Shown piece by piece: positions 20,405 through 33,253 of a DNA stretch of 64,000 bases. The position numbers and the translations under genes are program-made. This DNA is from Saccharina japonica. Taxonomy: Eukaryota; Sar; Phaeophyceae; Laminariales; Laminariaceae. The notes below the pieces were generated by a model. The model searched no databases and was not told the DNA's origin. It saw only the letters and a program-made list of their open reading frames with translations. The stretch spans positions 47,391 through 111,390 of the forward strand of contig MEHQ01003941.1 of NCBI GenBank assembly GCA_008828725.1, read 5' to 3'. Numbering within the stretch: position 1 is the first letter of the stretch; the number at the start of each line of letters is the position of its first letter.

Positions 20405-23400
20405 TCACACACTAGCGGCACCACCACCGACGCCTCGAATCGACCCACCCCAGGCAGGTTTAAGCCCCGACGGACACTTGTGGCCGAGTTTCCCTGCCGA
20501 AACTGCCGCCACTGGTGTTGCCGCCGGCGTTGGTCTAATCCACCCTACCCCCCGCCCTTCCTCCAACGCCTCATCGATCCCGCCGCCAGGAGTCACCGTA
20601 GGGCTGGGATCCCCGCCACTGCTCTCGTGCGCCCCCGTTGCCACCGTCGCTCCCCTCACCACCGCTGTAGCTTTCGCTTTCGCTGCCGCCGCCGCCGCAG
20701 CGACAGCGACAGCGGTAGCGGTAGCAGCAGTCCCTCCAGGGGTTTGGCCGAAGCCGGGAACGAGCCGGAACGACTGCCCGCGGTTGAGCAGGTCGGCCCG
20801 GTTGAGGGCGTTGAGCGCGTGCTGGGCGATGTCGTCCTGCTGCACGGAGATGGACATGGGGGACGCAAGGGGAAGCCCCTCCCCCTCCGAGTCCTCGGCC
20901 TCCTCTTGCGAAGAGGTCGTCGACTCGGCGGAGGAGTCGTCCGTGGGGACCCCAAATGGCCAGTGGGCCGGGAGACTCTTCGCCACATTGGCGGGCACCG
21001 CCTGTTGTTTCCATGTACAAAGACACGGACGGAGCGGGGGGAAAGGAGGGAGCGATGGAGAGGGGAGGAGGGGATGGGGGGGGGGGGTGAGGGTCAGGGC
21101 GTCAACGAAGTGCCGATTCACGGACTGGAGTATCTGATCTGCTCCCCGACAGACGAGCTGGCGTAGTAGAGCGCAGGCCCCCAACATTTTCTCGGAATTT
21201 TCCTCGCGTCTTGGAGAAAGGGGCCAAAAACAAAGACTGTTTTAACACCCTCCGACATCTTATTTGGCTTCCAAAATTTGCTTGTCGCCAGCCGCCACCT
21301 CTTTCGGGGGAGGCGTAGGGGAATTTGTTTTTCTCCCTATTGATCCTCTGCGGGGGATCATCCACCCCTTCTCGCCGCATACCAAAAACTAACAACACCT
21401 ACTCATTGTAGCAGCAAAAACATCAATGAGCAACAACAGCACCGTCAGCACCACCACCACCACCACCACCACCACAACACCAACATAAAACGGAACAAAC
21501 AACAGCAGAAACAAAAGCAAAAGAAACAACAGCAACATTTAAATAAATAACGAACCGAACCGAAAAGCAACACCAGCGGTAACAGCAACAACAACACCCA
21601 CAAGAACGACAAACAAAGCAGCCCTGCCGTACAGGCCGTGTCACGAGCCGTACGGGCTGGATGCCGCGCACTACCCACCGACACAAAAAAACAACGTCCA
21701 ACACCTCACACCAACACCCCCAACACAAAGCACACAAAATCGCCACCTGCAGCAGGTTGCCTCGCAACCCCGTTTGGTACGCTTCGACGAGGTGGGACAG
21801 CACGTATCGCTTCGAGCGGACGAAGAAACGCTTCTCCACGAAGCTGGGGTCCATGATCAAGCTCCCCTTCCCCTTCCCGTCGATCAGCACCTTCGTGCCC
21901 ACGTGCGTGTACCACCAACTGGGCACACCCTGCCACGATTCGCACGGGATTTGGACAGAAAAGAAGAGAGCAAGTTGGGGAGACGGGATGGCGGAAAATC
22001 GGAAGTCAGGGAGGGATAGCAGCGCGGGGGGGGGGTGTACTTCATATTCATGCACGGCCGTACTCGTATGATCATAGACCCTCGCATCTCTACAATGCGG
22101 GGACGGAGCATGTCGGATTTTTCCCGACCAGGCCGACATTGCTAGCACCAAGCGCGAAGCGCCGTGAGGTGTTCGGCGAGTCGCATGAAGGGTGAGCTGC
22201 ATCCTACTAAGAACCGCTTGTGAGGCGCGCTTGCATGTGGATGACAGCTTTAATGAGTTAATAGCAGCGAAGGGGGGAGGGGGGGTTGCGGCAGGCGGGT
22301 AGTTGTACTCGGCCGGGGGAAGCTTGTGCGATCAGGGGCAGGGGCAGGGAATTTAGCGGCACAAGTAGCTGCGGATTGACGTCACTGTCTCCGTGAGCAC
22401 GTGCCCCCCACGCTTCAGGGGAGCGCCCCGTACATGCCCGCGTCTCTTTTTTAACGTTCGGCATCCGAAACCGCGGAAAAAATAACGCCTGCTCGAAAAC
22501 AAAAACAACGCTCGAACTCCGCTTCTCACCGGCACGGGATCGCCGTCCACCACCACGCGGAAGCTATGAGGCACGACATCGTCGTATCTCGCTGCGTAAA
22601 TCGTGTTGCCTACCCGCGGAGCCCCGAAGGAAACCATGTGTAGCTCCACCGTGCCCCGGGGACACTCCCCCCCTCCCCCCTCCCCGTCGCCTTGGTCGCC
22701 GGCCGCATTGGTGGGGATGGGCGTCGGGCTGTTCAAGAAGTTCCGCGGGTCCAGCGCGCTCACCACCGTGTTCAGGCGCGACGCAACCCTCCGCAGCACC
22801 CTGCTCCCGCTCCCACCGACGCCGCCGGTGTCCCCGCGGTCAGCCCTCTCGGCAGCTTCCTCGATCGGGTAAGGGGTGACCTTTCGCATCGTACGCTCCG
22901 GGCCGACCCCGCCTTCTTCCCAGGCGGCCTTCCTCGCGCTGCCGGTGCTGCAGCTGCCGCTGTTGCTCCTGCTTCCGATTATGGTCTTGCCGACGTCCGC
23001 AGCCTCCCCGGTAGCAGCACGCCCGGCGCTGCCGCCATCGACGAATGAGACGCCAGCGCCCTCTGCGGCGGGGCTCTCGCCTGCCACAGAAACCTTCAGC
23101 TCTGGCGCGATGACGCCGTCAAGGACGCCGTCCCGGACGCCGTCACCATCGACATCCCCGTCGCGAGCGACAGCCCTCTTCACGGTGGGATCGCCTTCAT
23201 CGGAGGGTCTGGCGGCGGGGACACCGTCTCCGGCACCCCCCCTCGCAAGCACGCTCGGCGTCCCGTGCGAGGGGGATCCCATTCGTTGCAGGCGTTTTCC
23301 CAAGGTTCCCACCCGCCGCAGCGCGTGGCTCGCCCCCGCCGCCACCGTCCCGGCCACCGCCGCCGCCGCCTCGCCCACCCTCTCGCTCGACGTCGCCCGC

Positions 23401-23513
23401 GCCTGCGTCTGCTGCCCAGGGCGCCATTCGGGCACCTCCTGCTTGTCCCGGTTAGCTTCGTCGCGTCCTCTTTCTCGTTGCTGCTGCTGCTGCTGTTGGT
23501 GTTGTTGTTGTTG

Positions 23514-23554
<41 letters not shown>

Positions 23555-26500
23555 CACGGCGCTGCTGGAGACTGCGCGGGAGAGAACGCATGGCCCGCTG
23601 CAGGAGGGTCCGCCGCACGCGAACAAAGTTTCCGAGACGGGCCTGGATCTTGTCGATCGTGTGCAGCTGCCGGGGTCGCGGGAGGAAAAAGGGAGGCGGG
23701 GGGGGGGGTAGTTGCTTACTTCATTTTCATGCATGGCCGTNNNNNNNNNNNNNNNNNNNNNNNNNNNNNNNNNNNNNNNNNNNNNNNNNNNNNNNNNNNN
23801 NNNNNNNNNNNNNNNNNNNNNNNNNNNNNNNNNNNNNNNNNNNNNNNNNNNNNNNNNNNNNNNNNNNNNNNNNNNNNNNNNNNNNNNNNNNNNNNNNNNN
23901 NNNNNNNNNNNNNNNNNNNNNNNNNNNNNNNNNNNNNNNNTCTTTGGGCGTACTCATTTGTCTTATTGCCTTAGTCATTTGACCATTGACCACGCATCCC
24001 TTTCGAGACACCGACCAGGGGGGGGGGGTTATCAGTGAGAGAGGGACGCATAGAGAGAGAGCGCGAGCGCGAGCGAATAAGAGAGATGCTCAAATAGGCA
24101 AAGCGGCGGATGGGGAAGGGGACGGGAAGCAGGGGGGGGGAAACCAGCACCACTACTTTTTTCGTCAAGGTTGCTGCAAACGCCCCATTTCTTTAATTTA
24201 CTCGGGATCTTGATTGGCAAACCGACTGAACGAGGAGTTGAGAGCGGGGAGGGGGGGGCGACGGACGGGCGCATGCATGTCTCCTTTCCGCCCGCCCGCG
24301 TGCGAGCGCGTGTGTGCGTACGTATTTATGGCTGTGCCGTCGGGCGGCACGATCGGGTCGCCACCATGACAAGGTCTTATTTTTAGGGAATGAGGGACAG
24401 CTCCCTTATCGCTCCCGTCTCCGCCAACCCTAATTCCGGTCGTGAATCGGACTTTTGCCCCCGGCACCCAACATCGAAACGGGTGCTCACTGCACGGCAG
24501 CAGTACCACCTTCACCACGACGGATGCCGTCGGCGCCGTCAGAACGGAGCAAAACCCACGCGGCATCAGCAGTTTCCGCGCCGTCAAACGTAGATAGCGC
24601 TCTTATGCTTTCTCTCTCTTTCTCCCCCCCCCCCAAAAAAGCAAACGAAGAAATCACAGTCCTCTCGGAACTGTTATCCAAATGCAAGAAAAGTACGCAC
24701 AAGGTGCCAAAGTCCGCCTCGCAAGCGATTCTTGGTTCTTAGTAGGATGCAGCTCTCCCTTCATGCGACTCGCCGAACACATCACGGCGCTTCGCGCATG
24801 GTACCAAGAAATCAATGCCTGCCTGGTCGGTAAAAACCCGACGTCCTCCGGCCCGGCATAGTGGAGATGCGAGGGTCTACCAGGTATGATCATACGACTA
24901 CGGCCATGCACGACATGAGTACCCCCCCCCCTTCCCTTTCCCCCAACCTGAGCCTCTCTGCCCCCTCGCCGTCGAAACAACACACAGATGCCCCAAAACC
25001 TCGATTAATAAACCCAAGACCCACACTCCAGGCCTCCTGTGATCATCGTCATACACACGACTAAGGCCATGCACGACATGCGGCGAATGAGTACACCCCC
25101 CTACACTTTCCCCCCCACCCCGAGGGTCTGGTCTGTGGTCATACGACTACGGCCATGCATGACAGTGAGTACACCCTTCCCCCCCCCCCGCGCGCTCGGC
25201 TGACAGACACAGCGTTTCCCTCGCATTGCCCAAAAAAAGGGAAAATCACGCGTTTTATTCGGGTCACGGGTCACGGGGCCTGACAAGACACGCACGTACC
25301 TTTAGGTCCATGGCGCAGTGCGTGGCGAGCGCCCCTCCCATAGAGTGCCCCGTCACGTAAAGCTTGATGTCTGGGGGGTCGTCCTCGCTCAGCAGCCAGT
25401 CCACCAGCGTTTTGCGGACGGTGGCGTGGACCTCGCCCCTCACAGCCTGAATTTTTTTTTATAAAATAAATAAAAAACGCACAGACGCGAACAACGTCGG
25501 AGGGAGTTCCGCGGTGGTTATGGGGCGTTGGCGAGATAACGGGTAAATGCGTTCAGTGCACTGCGGAGGGGGGGGGAGCGGGGGGGGGGGGGGGGGGTAT
25601 ATTACTCATGCCCGGCATGGCCGTAGTCGAACGACCCCTTTTTTTTCCGACTGCTCCAGAAACTTTCAAGATAGGCGCCCCCACCCGCCATACATAGGTT
25701 CCCACGGTGGTAGCTTGCTGGCCGGACTAACCTCGTAGGAGTTCCAGAAGCCGGTGTGCACCTGCCCCCACAGGTACTGCCTTAGCACTGGGATGCGGTT
25801 GATGCCGATCACGTGGGCCGCGTTGTCGGCGACCTCGAGACCCCTCCTCGCCGCCTTCGCCGCCCTGTCCAGTCCCGCCTCCGTGCCTCTAACAAAACCC
25901 TCCCCGCGCCGCACCAGCCCGCGGCCCAGGCCTTCCATCACGCCGGGCGATCCCTGCTCACGGCCGCGTGCACGGGGACGGGAGGGTGGAGCGGGGTGGG
26001 GTGGGGTGGGGTAGCCTCGATAAATAGGTGATGACGAAAAAACAAAGTTGAAAAACAAAACGGGGGGGGAGGGGGGTGGGAGGGGGTTAGGTTGGACATG
26101 CCTCGAGCGAGGGGAAACGCCCGTAAAAAAACACACACACACAACACAACACAACACTTCGTACAACAACCACCACGTGCTTGCGCAAATATGTACCTGG
26201 TATATGTTATATATGTATATATATATCGCGGGCTACTTTCGACGCATGTACCAAAAAACAGTTCGTATCATACGCATATCCAGGACGGAGCCAGTCGTTT
26301 TGCAATCTCTTTTGATTTTATACCTTGTACGTAGCTCGTACAGGAGGCCTTATCGTCGGCGTGCAGTAGAGAAAGGATAAGCGCGTCGAAAAAAAAAAAA
26401 AAAAAAACTCCTTTTTCATAGCGGGGACTGGGGAAACACGGCGACGTCCCCATCCCGCCATTGCGGCAGGGGGTGGAGGCGTGCCGCGTCTAGGTTCCCT

Positions 26501-26873
26501 CACAAGCGCAAGCGCCCCCAACTTGACCCTTGTCGTACTTACATATGAATACTGTAAAAATGACTAAACACTAATTACAAGTAAATTGTCTCGAAAAAAT
26601 GCGGATGTAGTTGTAAAGGGGGGTAAGTGGGAGAAAGTAGAGAGGGGGGGGGGGGGGGGGGGGGGGGGGCGACCCCGGCCACAGTCACCACGGCCACAGC
26701 ACGGGCCAAACACTATGGACCGCTTGAAACAAATAATATAGAAGATAAAAAAATAACGCACACTAAGGACCTCGAGCTGACAGGCACACGGGCGAGAGCG
26801 CGCGACGGCATGATGACGGTAAAAAAACACAAACAAATCATACAAGACAACGTGGCCGGATGCCAAGCAAAGG

Positions 26874-26913
<40 letters not shown>

Positions 26914-29900
26914 ACACCCCCCCCCCCCCCCCCCGCCGAAACAAATGCCTGAACCACCTCCCCCCGCTTACGTCACGTTTTGTTCACGACGGTGCACACC
27001 TGCCACCGCCCCGCTCCACCAGCAACAAAGGACATGGCGCGCCACGGTGCGCCCCCCCTTCCGGGGCCTTCCGCCTCCTCCGCCGCCCCTTTCGCCTCCA
27101 GCATCGCCGCGTGGTCGTACGACGCCGCGCGGCTCCGCGCGCGCACGCCGCCCCCGGGGAACAGGCCCTTTGAGGCCGGCCAGACTTTCCCCCCCTGGTG
27201 CCCCGACAGAGACAGCCGCTTGCCCTTCTCGATGTCGCTCACGACGGTCATGGAGTGGCTGCGGCCGATGCGGGGGCTGCCGAGCTCCGGCCCCCACCAG
27301 CTCCCCACGGGACCGCTCGGGAGGGAGGACGGTTCCTCGCCCGCTCCCACCTGCTTCTCTTCCTCGCCACGGTCCGCTCCGTCGCCGCTACCGCTACCGT
27401 TACAGGCGGCGGCGGCAGCAGCGGCGGCGGCGCCGAAGGCGGCGGGGGCGGAGCCTCGTCTCTGGGTTCCCCCCTTTCCCCCCGTACTCGCGGTGGAGGC
27501 GCCGGATTTACCGTCGAGACCGCCGCTCCGTCCGAGCATGGGAGTAGAACGCCTGCCCTTGCCGCCGGGAGGGTTCACGGGGTCACGGTCCCATGACTCG
27601 CGAAACTGCCACGGGAGCAGCGAGAACCCCTTCAGGACGGCGCGGATGCCGGAAGGTGATATCGCTCGGGACCGTTGCCTGTCGCTGCCGCTGCCGTCGT
27701 CTCCCGCGAACGACCCGCTGCTAGCCCCCCTTATGCCGCCGACGCCGCCGCCGCTGCGGCCGCTGCTGCGGCCGCTGCTGCGGCCGCTGCCGCGCATGTC
27801 GCGGCGCGTGGTGGCCGAAGAGGTGCCCGAAGACAACCTTACCGGCGACGGGATGTTCGCAACCGCACCGTTGGTACCGCCCACGGTGTCAGCAGCATCG
27901 TCCGTGGCACTCTCGGTAGAGCTGTAGCTGCTGTTACAATCGCCGCCGCTACCGCTGCCGCCGCCGTCCTGTCCAACGCCGGCGGGCGTGGGGAGGTTTG
28001 TCGCGTTCGAATCAGAAGCACCGCCACCGCTGCCCACGCTATTGCTCCCCCGCCGTCGGGCGACAGGAGTCGATGAAGCTGTCGCCCACCCCGCGGCATT
28101 TGCAACGATATCGGCGTAGCTTTCGGTGGGAAGGCGGGACGCAGTGGCGCCGGAGCCGGAAGAGTAGTCGGCGGTGATGGGGGGCGGGACAGCGTTACCG
28201 TTGTGACTGCTGGCGGCGGACTGCATCTCGTCCTCCTAGTCGTGCAGATCGGCGGCGTTTCGACAATTGTAGCAGAGGCAAAAATAGAGAGGGAAGCAAG
28301 AGTCGGGCGGCGGGTGGAGAGTGGGGGGTGCGGGAAGGGGTAGGGTAAGGATAGGGGGAGGGGGGCGGGGGTAGCGCGGGCGGGGACGTGACGAAGCGGT
28401 GGCGAAAATAAATAAAACGAAACACCGTACACGCAGCTCTTGGCTCTCATACAGTAGCTGTACGGCAGAGAAGACACGTCGGCACACGCCCTTGCAGCTT
28501 GCAGCAGATGTTGTCGTATCACCCTCCCCCTCCCCCTTCCTCCGCCCACCTCTTGCAGGGGGGGGGGGGGGGGGGGGGGCCCCCAATTTTGTTGTTCCTT
28601 TTGTCATTTGACCTTTTCCCCCGGTCCCCTTTGCGAGGGAGGGGGGGGGGGGGGGGGGGGGGTAGAGCAGGGCGAACGTACCGCCTTCGTCAGGTGAGCT
28701 GCAAACACGCGGCGTGTATTCCCATTCCGATTCACTGGAGGATGCGCAACTTCAGAGCGCCGAGGCCGAACCCCCAACCACCTCCCTTGCCCCTTTCTCT
28801 ACTTTGCATGCCGATGCCCCCCCCCCCCTTCTTTTCCCCGTGTCGCCTCCTCGGTGCGGCGGGGCCCTCACCTCTTCCTCGTCTGCAGACGCCATGTGCT
28901 TAACGACGTCGTGAAGGGTTTCCGCCGCGTGTATGTCGATGTCCTCCGCGATCACCTCAGGGGCCTCGGCCTCCCGGCCCTTCGGCATCATCTGGTCCAG
29001 GTTGAACTCCGTTTGCAAGAACCTTGGGGCGCGAGGAAACGGTGCAAGCTCTTTGGCGTTTAAAAACCCGTGTATTAAGACGGTTTCGAAAGACCGTTTC
29101 AAAAACCATTTCCAAAAACCGTTTCAAAAACCGTTTCAAAAACCGTTCCAAAAACCGTTTCAACGGTTGCATTAAAAAAAAAAAATGAAAAAAAAAAACA
29201 TATATATATATTTCAAAACGTTTCCACGGTGGGGGGCCGGCAAGGTCAACACAGCGGCAACATAACGCAGCTCGCGGTAACACGAGAGGCTACGTAGAGG
29301 AAATGGGTTATCGCGAGCGAGCAGCCGGCCAAGACCATTTTCGACACTACACGCGTCTGTCTCCATCGGATCGGTCGCGCGGCGAACGAAAGCCAACCAG
29401 GCCACCGACCGAAGATGACCCCCCAACACAAGCGTCCTCTCACCTGAGGTTGTCCATCCAGTGCTTCGTGCCAACCGACCCTCGGAAAGCAACCACGATT
29501 CGCTACACGTTGGGGGCGGGACGGACGGACGGACGGACGGACGGACAGACGAACGAAAGAACGGAAGCCAAAGGTGTGTGTGGGTGGGGGGGGGGGGGGG
29601 GGGGGGGGGGGGCAACGCAGCGAACAAGGAGAGGAAAACACGAAATTGGTAGACGGGGAAAAACTAAAGTCAAAACCAAGCCAAACCGAGCCAAGCCAAG
29701 CCAGCTCAAGCCAAGCTAGGAAAAAGTCAACCCGAACCAACCCAAGCCAACCTGAGCCAAGCCAACTCAGAGCCAAGGCAAGCTAAAAGGAGGGGTGCAG
29801 GGGCAAGCAACGGCGAGGCCGGCACCCTATCCATGCCCCCATCCTCCTAAATCCCCGCCTCTTTCTCCGAAATTTGCGTCGTGGCGCCACCATCACCATG

Positions 29901-32900
29901 CGTGCCAGGGCCGGAGGACGTTAACGTCATCAGCTATCCGCGAGTAAAAGCGTTAACCACCACGAGGGTCATTCATTTCCCCCCCCTCAGGAAGTCCCAA
30001 AAGATACACATCCGTACATGATGATACACCTGGTATACACGAAAGGGTTTCGTTATCACCAGCGATCGGAGAAACAAAGAGGCGGGAGGCGGGGGAGGGA
30101 CTCTCACCGCCCTAGGCTTGTCCTGGAGCACGAAGCAGTGCGTGTCGTGCTGCGCGTTGAAGATGTGGGCGATGAGCTCGAAGCCCACCCGCTCGAAGTT
30201 AGCGATGCCGAAGTGGTAGTTGTTGGGGTTCGTGAAGTCAGCCGGGTCGTTGTAGGTTTCCCAAGCCAGTTCCAGGAGCCTGTTCCAAGAATCCCCAGAT
30301 GAAAGCAAGAGCGCGCGCGCACAAGCGCACGGGGGTGGCAGAATGGAAGGAGCGGGGAGAGGGCGGGAACCAAAAAAGCGCGGAACCAGATAGAGGTTAC
30401 CAGATATATAGGGAGCACGACTTCTGCGTGGGCGGCGTTCCGTGCAAGGGGCAGGTGGGTCTTCGGTCCTTTGTTGGGACGCCGGTGGAAGCCGGGAGCG
30501 CGCGCGTCGGGGCAAGCGATTTTTTTACTCCTGGCGCCCGCCTCCCCATTGCGTGAACCAGCTGCCCAAAAAAAGCCAAATGGTGCTAAATGATAAAAGC
30601 ATGTGCGCCAAAAAAAGGTGATACCAACCGGGGGGGGGGGGGGCAGGTGGCAACAGCTAAGCCTCTCGCACAATGACACAAGTCTACCTGCGCAAAACGT
30701 CTACCCTCGCCACACGCCCAACCGCGAGTATTCGAGCGAGGCGCTTCGCAACACCACGCAGCTGCAGCGGCAGCTTCGACTCCTCTTCCGACGGGTGGCG
30801 CTCCGGTGCTTTGGATCGTTTCCGCCACCGCCGCCGCCGCCGCCGCCTCTATCATCGTCGCGTTGCACCCTGTGCATTTCGCGTCGGCTCACGTCCGGCC
30901 CAAGGTGGCTCGCCCCTTGGGGTTCTACGCGCGCGCGGACACACAGACACAGCCACAGCCACAGACACGAACACGCCCTTGGTGTACCCTCGAAACCCTA
31001 CAGACCCCGCCAAACGCCGACACTGGTCACGATCAGGCCGGCTGCAAACCCGTTCGCCTCAACCCCGACCGGACCCTAACCCTAACTTTAACCCAAACCC
31101 CCACCTCCCCCCTCCCCCTTACACGCCTCTACACGCTTGCGCTCACCAGGCGGCCGTCTCGACGCAGAACAGGGGGCGCTCCTCTGCCGAGTCCTCGCTC
31201 TCCATCCCTGCGTCACCCGGGGAAGCTCTCGGTGCATCCCGGGAGGAAGGAACGCCTCGATAAGCGTCGTCGCCCTGCCGCGCTCCTCTTTTCCGGCGCT
31301 CCTTGGCAAGCGGAACCTGGGCCTCGAAGTAGACGAAGCGCACCTGAGCGCGTGTCAGACACACGTGATACATTAGCGTTCGTTCGCAGAGCAGAGCGAG
31401 ACGGTCGGCGCGGCAGGTGACGATTATATCGGGTACAGGTCCACGAGGGCTTGATAAATGAGGAGGTAACGACTCTTTACCAGCGGCTGCTGCCGCCGAG
31501 CAGCAGCAGCAGCGGCAGCAGCAGCAGCAGCAGCCGCAAAAGCAGAAAAGGAGGACGGGCGTGTGGAAACCTTAGGGGAGGCGTAGCGGGCGGGGGGCGC
31601 GGGGGAGCAAGCATCCACGCAAATGCCACCTCGGGAACGAACACGTGCAAGGCGCGATACAACAAACCACATCGTTTCGTAAAGTAACCTGTCAGTATTG
31701 GAGCAACAGCAGCATCAAGCACGGTACCACAGCCCGTCCACGCCATTGGTCGCAGTGGGGGTGGTCGTGGCGGCGGACGGCGGCGGCGGCCACGTGTCTC
31801 GCACACACAAGACACACTGCAGCCGCTTGGGGTCCCTCCCGGTCTGCGTCAACGTGCCAAAGGTGATGCGGGGAAACGGTTTCAAGTTCGTGTGTCGACG
31901 ACAAGTTGCCGTGCACCACCCGAGCGCGCAGGCGTTGCACCAGGTCGGTCCTCAGCACCGCGATATACAGCCATGCTGCCGAGCCGCGCAGCACCGCACA
32001 GCACTGCGCAGCGCAGCGCTACGTATACATATAAGTTTACCTACACACTCCGCTAGTACGCGCGACCGAAGTATCACTCGTAAAGCAGTAGCAAACCCAA
32101 AGCTTGCAAAGGTGCATTTTGAGGATAACTCCGACCTCACCGCTGTGTTTTTATTTATTTATATATATATATGTATGTACGAGCTGGGCCAGCCGTAAAG
32201 CGGATAAAGCTTTGTTGAGTCGGATCTCGTGAACCACTGCAAATTAGGCTACACAAATTGGGGACACTAACCCTGACACACCACTGCTGATGCAAAAAAA
32301 AATCGTATATGAAAATTTCTATACTTTTTATTTTCCCGACTCGATCTCGCTGAGATATCTGCGAAAACTCAACAACACCAACTTTTTGACACAAAATTCG
32401 TATAAAAATCGTCGTTTTCGATCTCTATGGAACTTGGTGGAGACAGTGCTGAAGACACACAGAGAAGAGCAATGAAAGTCTCGTTGCCCAATTCGCCACC
32501 CATCAAGAGATATTACCAAAACTCGATTTCCATACATTAGTCAATTCATTACGAGAAAAATGGCATTTCTGCGATGCCCCGCTCAATTTTGAATATTTTG
32601 CACTGAGTTTCTAACCCCGGATTTGAATCGCACGTTCAAAGGCATTCACCTTCGGCCCTATTTTTTTTTTTTTTTTAACTAGTTTCGGTCGCATTTGTGT
32701 TTTTTCGGGTTTTTGGATCGGTCTCATCTCCTGGAAAAAAATAAATAATGCATAGGGCCGACGGTCAACCTGTTGACGAGTGCATGAACTACACCGTGTC
32801 GAAAAATCAAGTCCAAATTAGAACAAATGATGGGGGCATGGCCAATCCGACGTTTAAACCATGCTATGGCTGGCCCAGCTCGTATTTATATGAAGTCTCG

Positions 32901-33222
32901 TGCGCAAAACAATAGCGAAAAAAAAAGGGCCAGCGAAGAGACCACCCAGGGTGGCCGATGAGCTCGGCATCTTTCTCCTTTCCTCACCGCGATGTCTCTG
33001 AACAGCTTCGATTCCTTCAGCGAAGCAGGCAGGTAGAGAAGCATCAGCAGCATAGTGTACGCGCACAGGATAGAAGCCGATCCCAGGTGGTCCTGTTGAG
33101 CGAAGTCGCCGCCGCGCGATGCAAGGCGCACGCACCGCGACCGGGCGGGGGGGGGGGGGGGGGATTGGAGGCATTCCAACTAAATGCTTGCTACTGCTGG
33201 TGCGGCTGCTGCTGCTGCTGTT

Positions 33223-33253
<31 letters not shown>

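Noticed and set aside
21085..21187. Possible additional lipase exon (SVNRHFVDAL)
   Set aside because: No GT or GC donor follows in a usable phase, and exons 21929-21747 and 21001-20405 already join in phase 0.
31070..31090. Telomere-like CCCTAA units
   Set aside because: Only about two and a half units (CCCTAACCCTAAC), within an ordinary intron; too short to call an interstitial telomere.
31424..31672. Minus-strand ORF with poly-Ala and a SRYLLIYQALVDLYP tail
   Set aside because: The Ala run is a CTG tract in another frame and no donor keeps the phase between exons 33092-32988 and 31343-31147, which join directly. It could still be an alternative exon.
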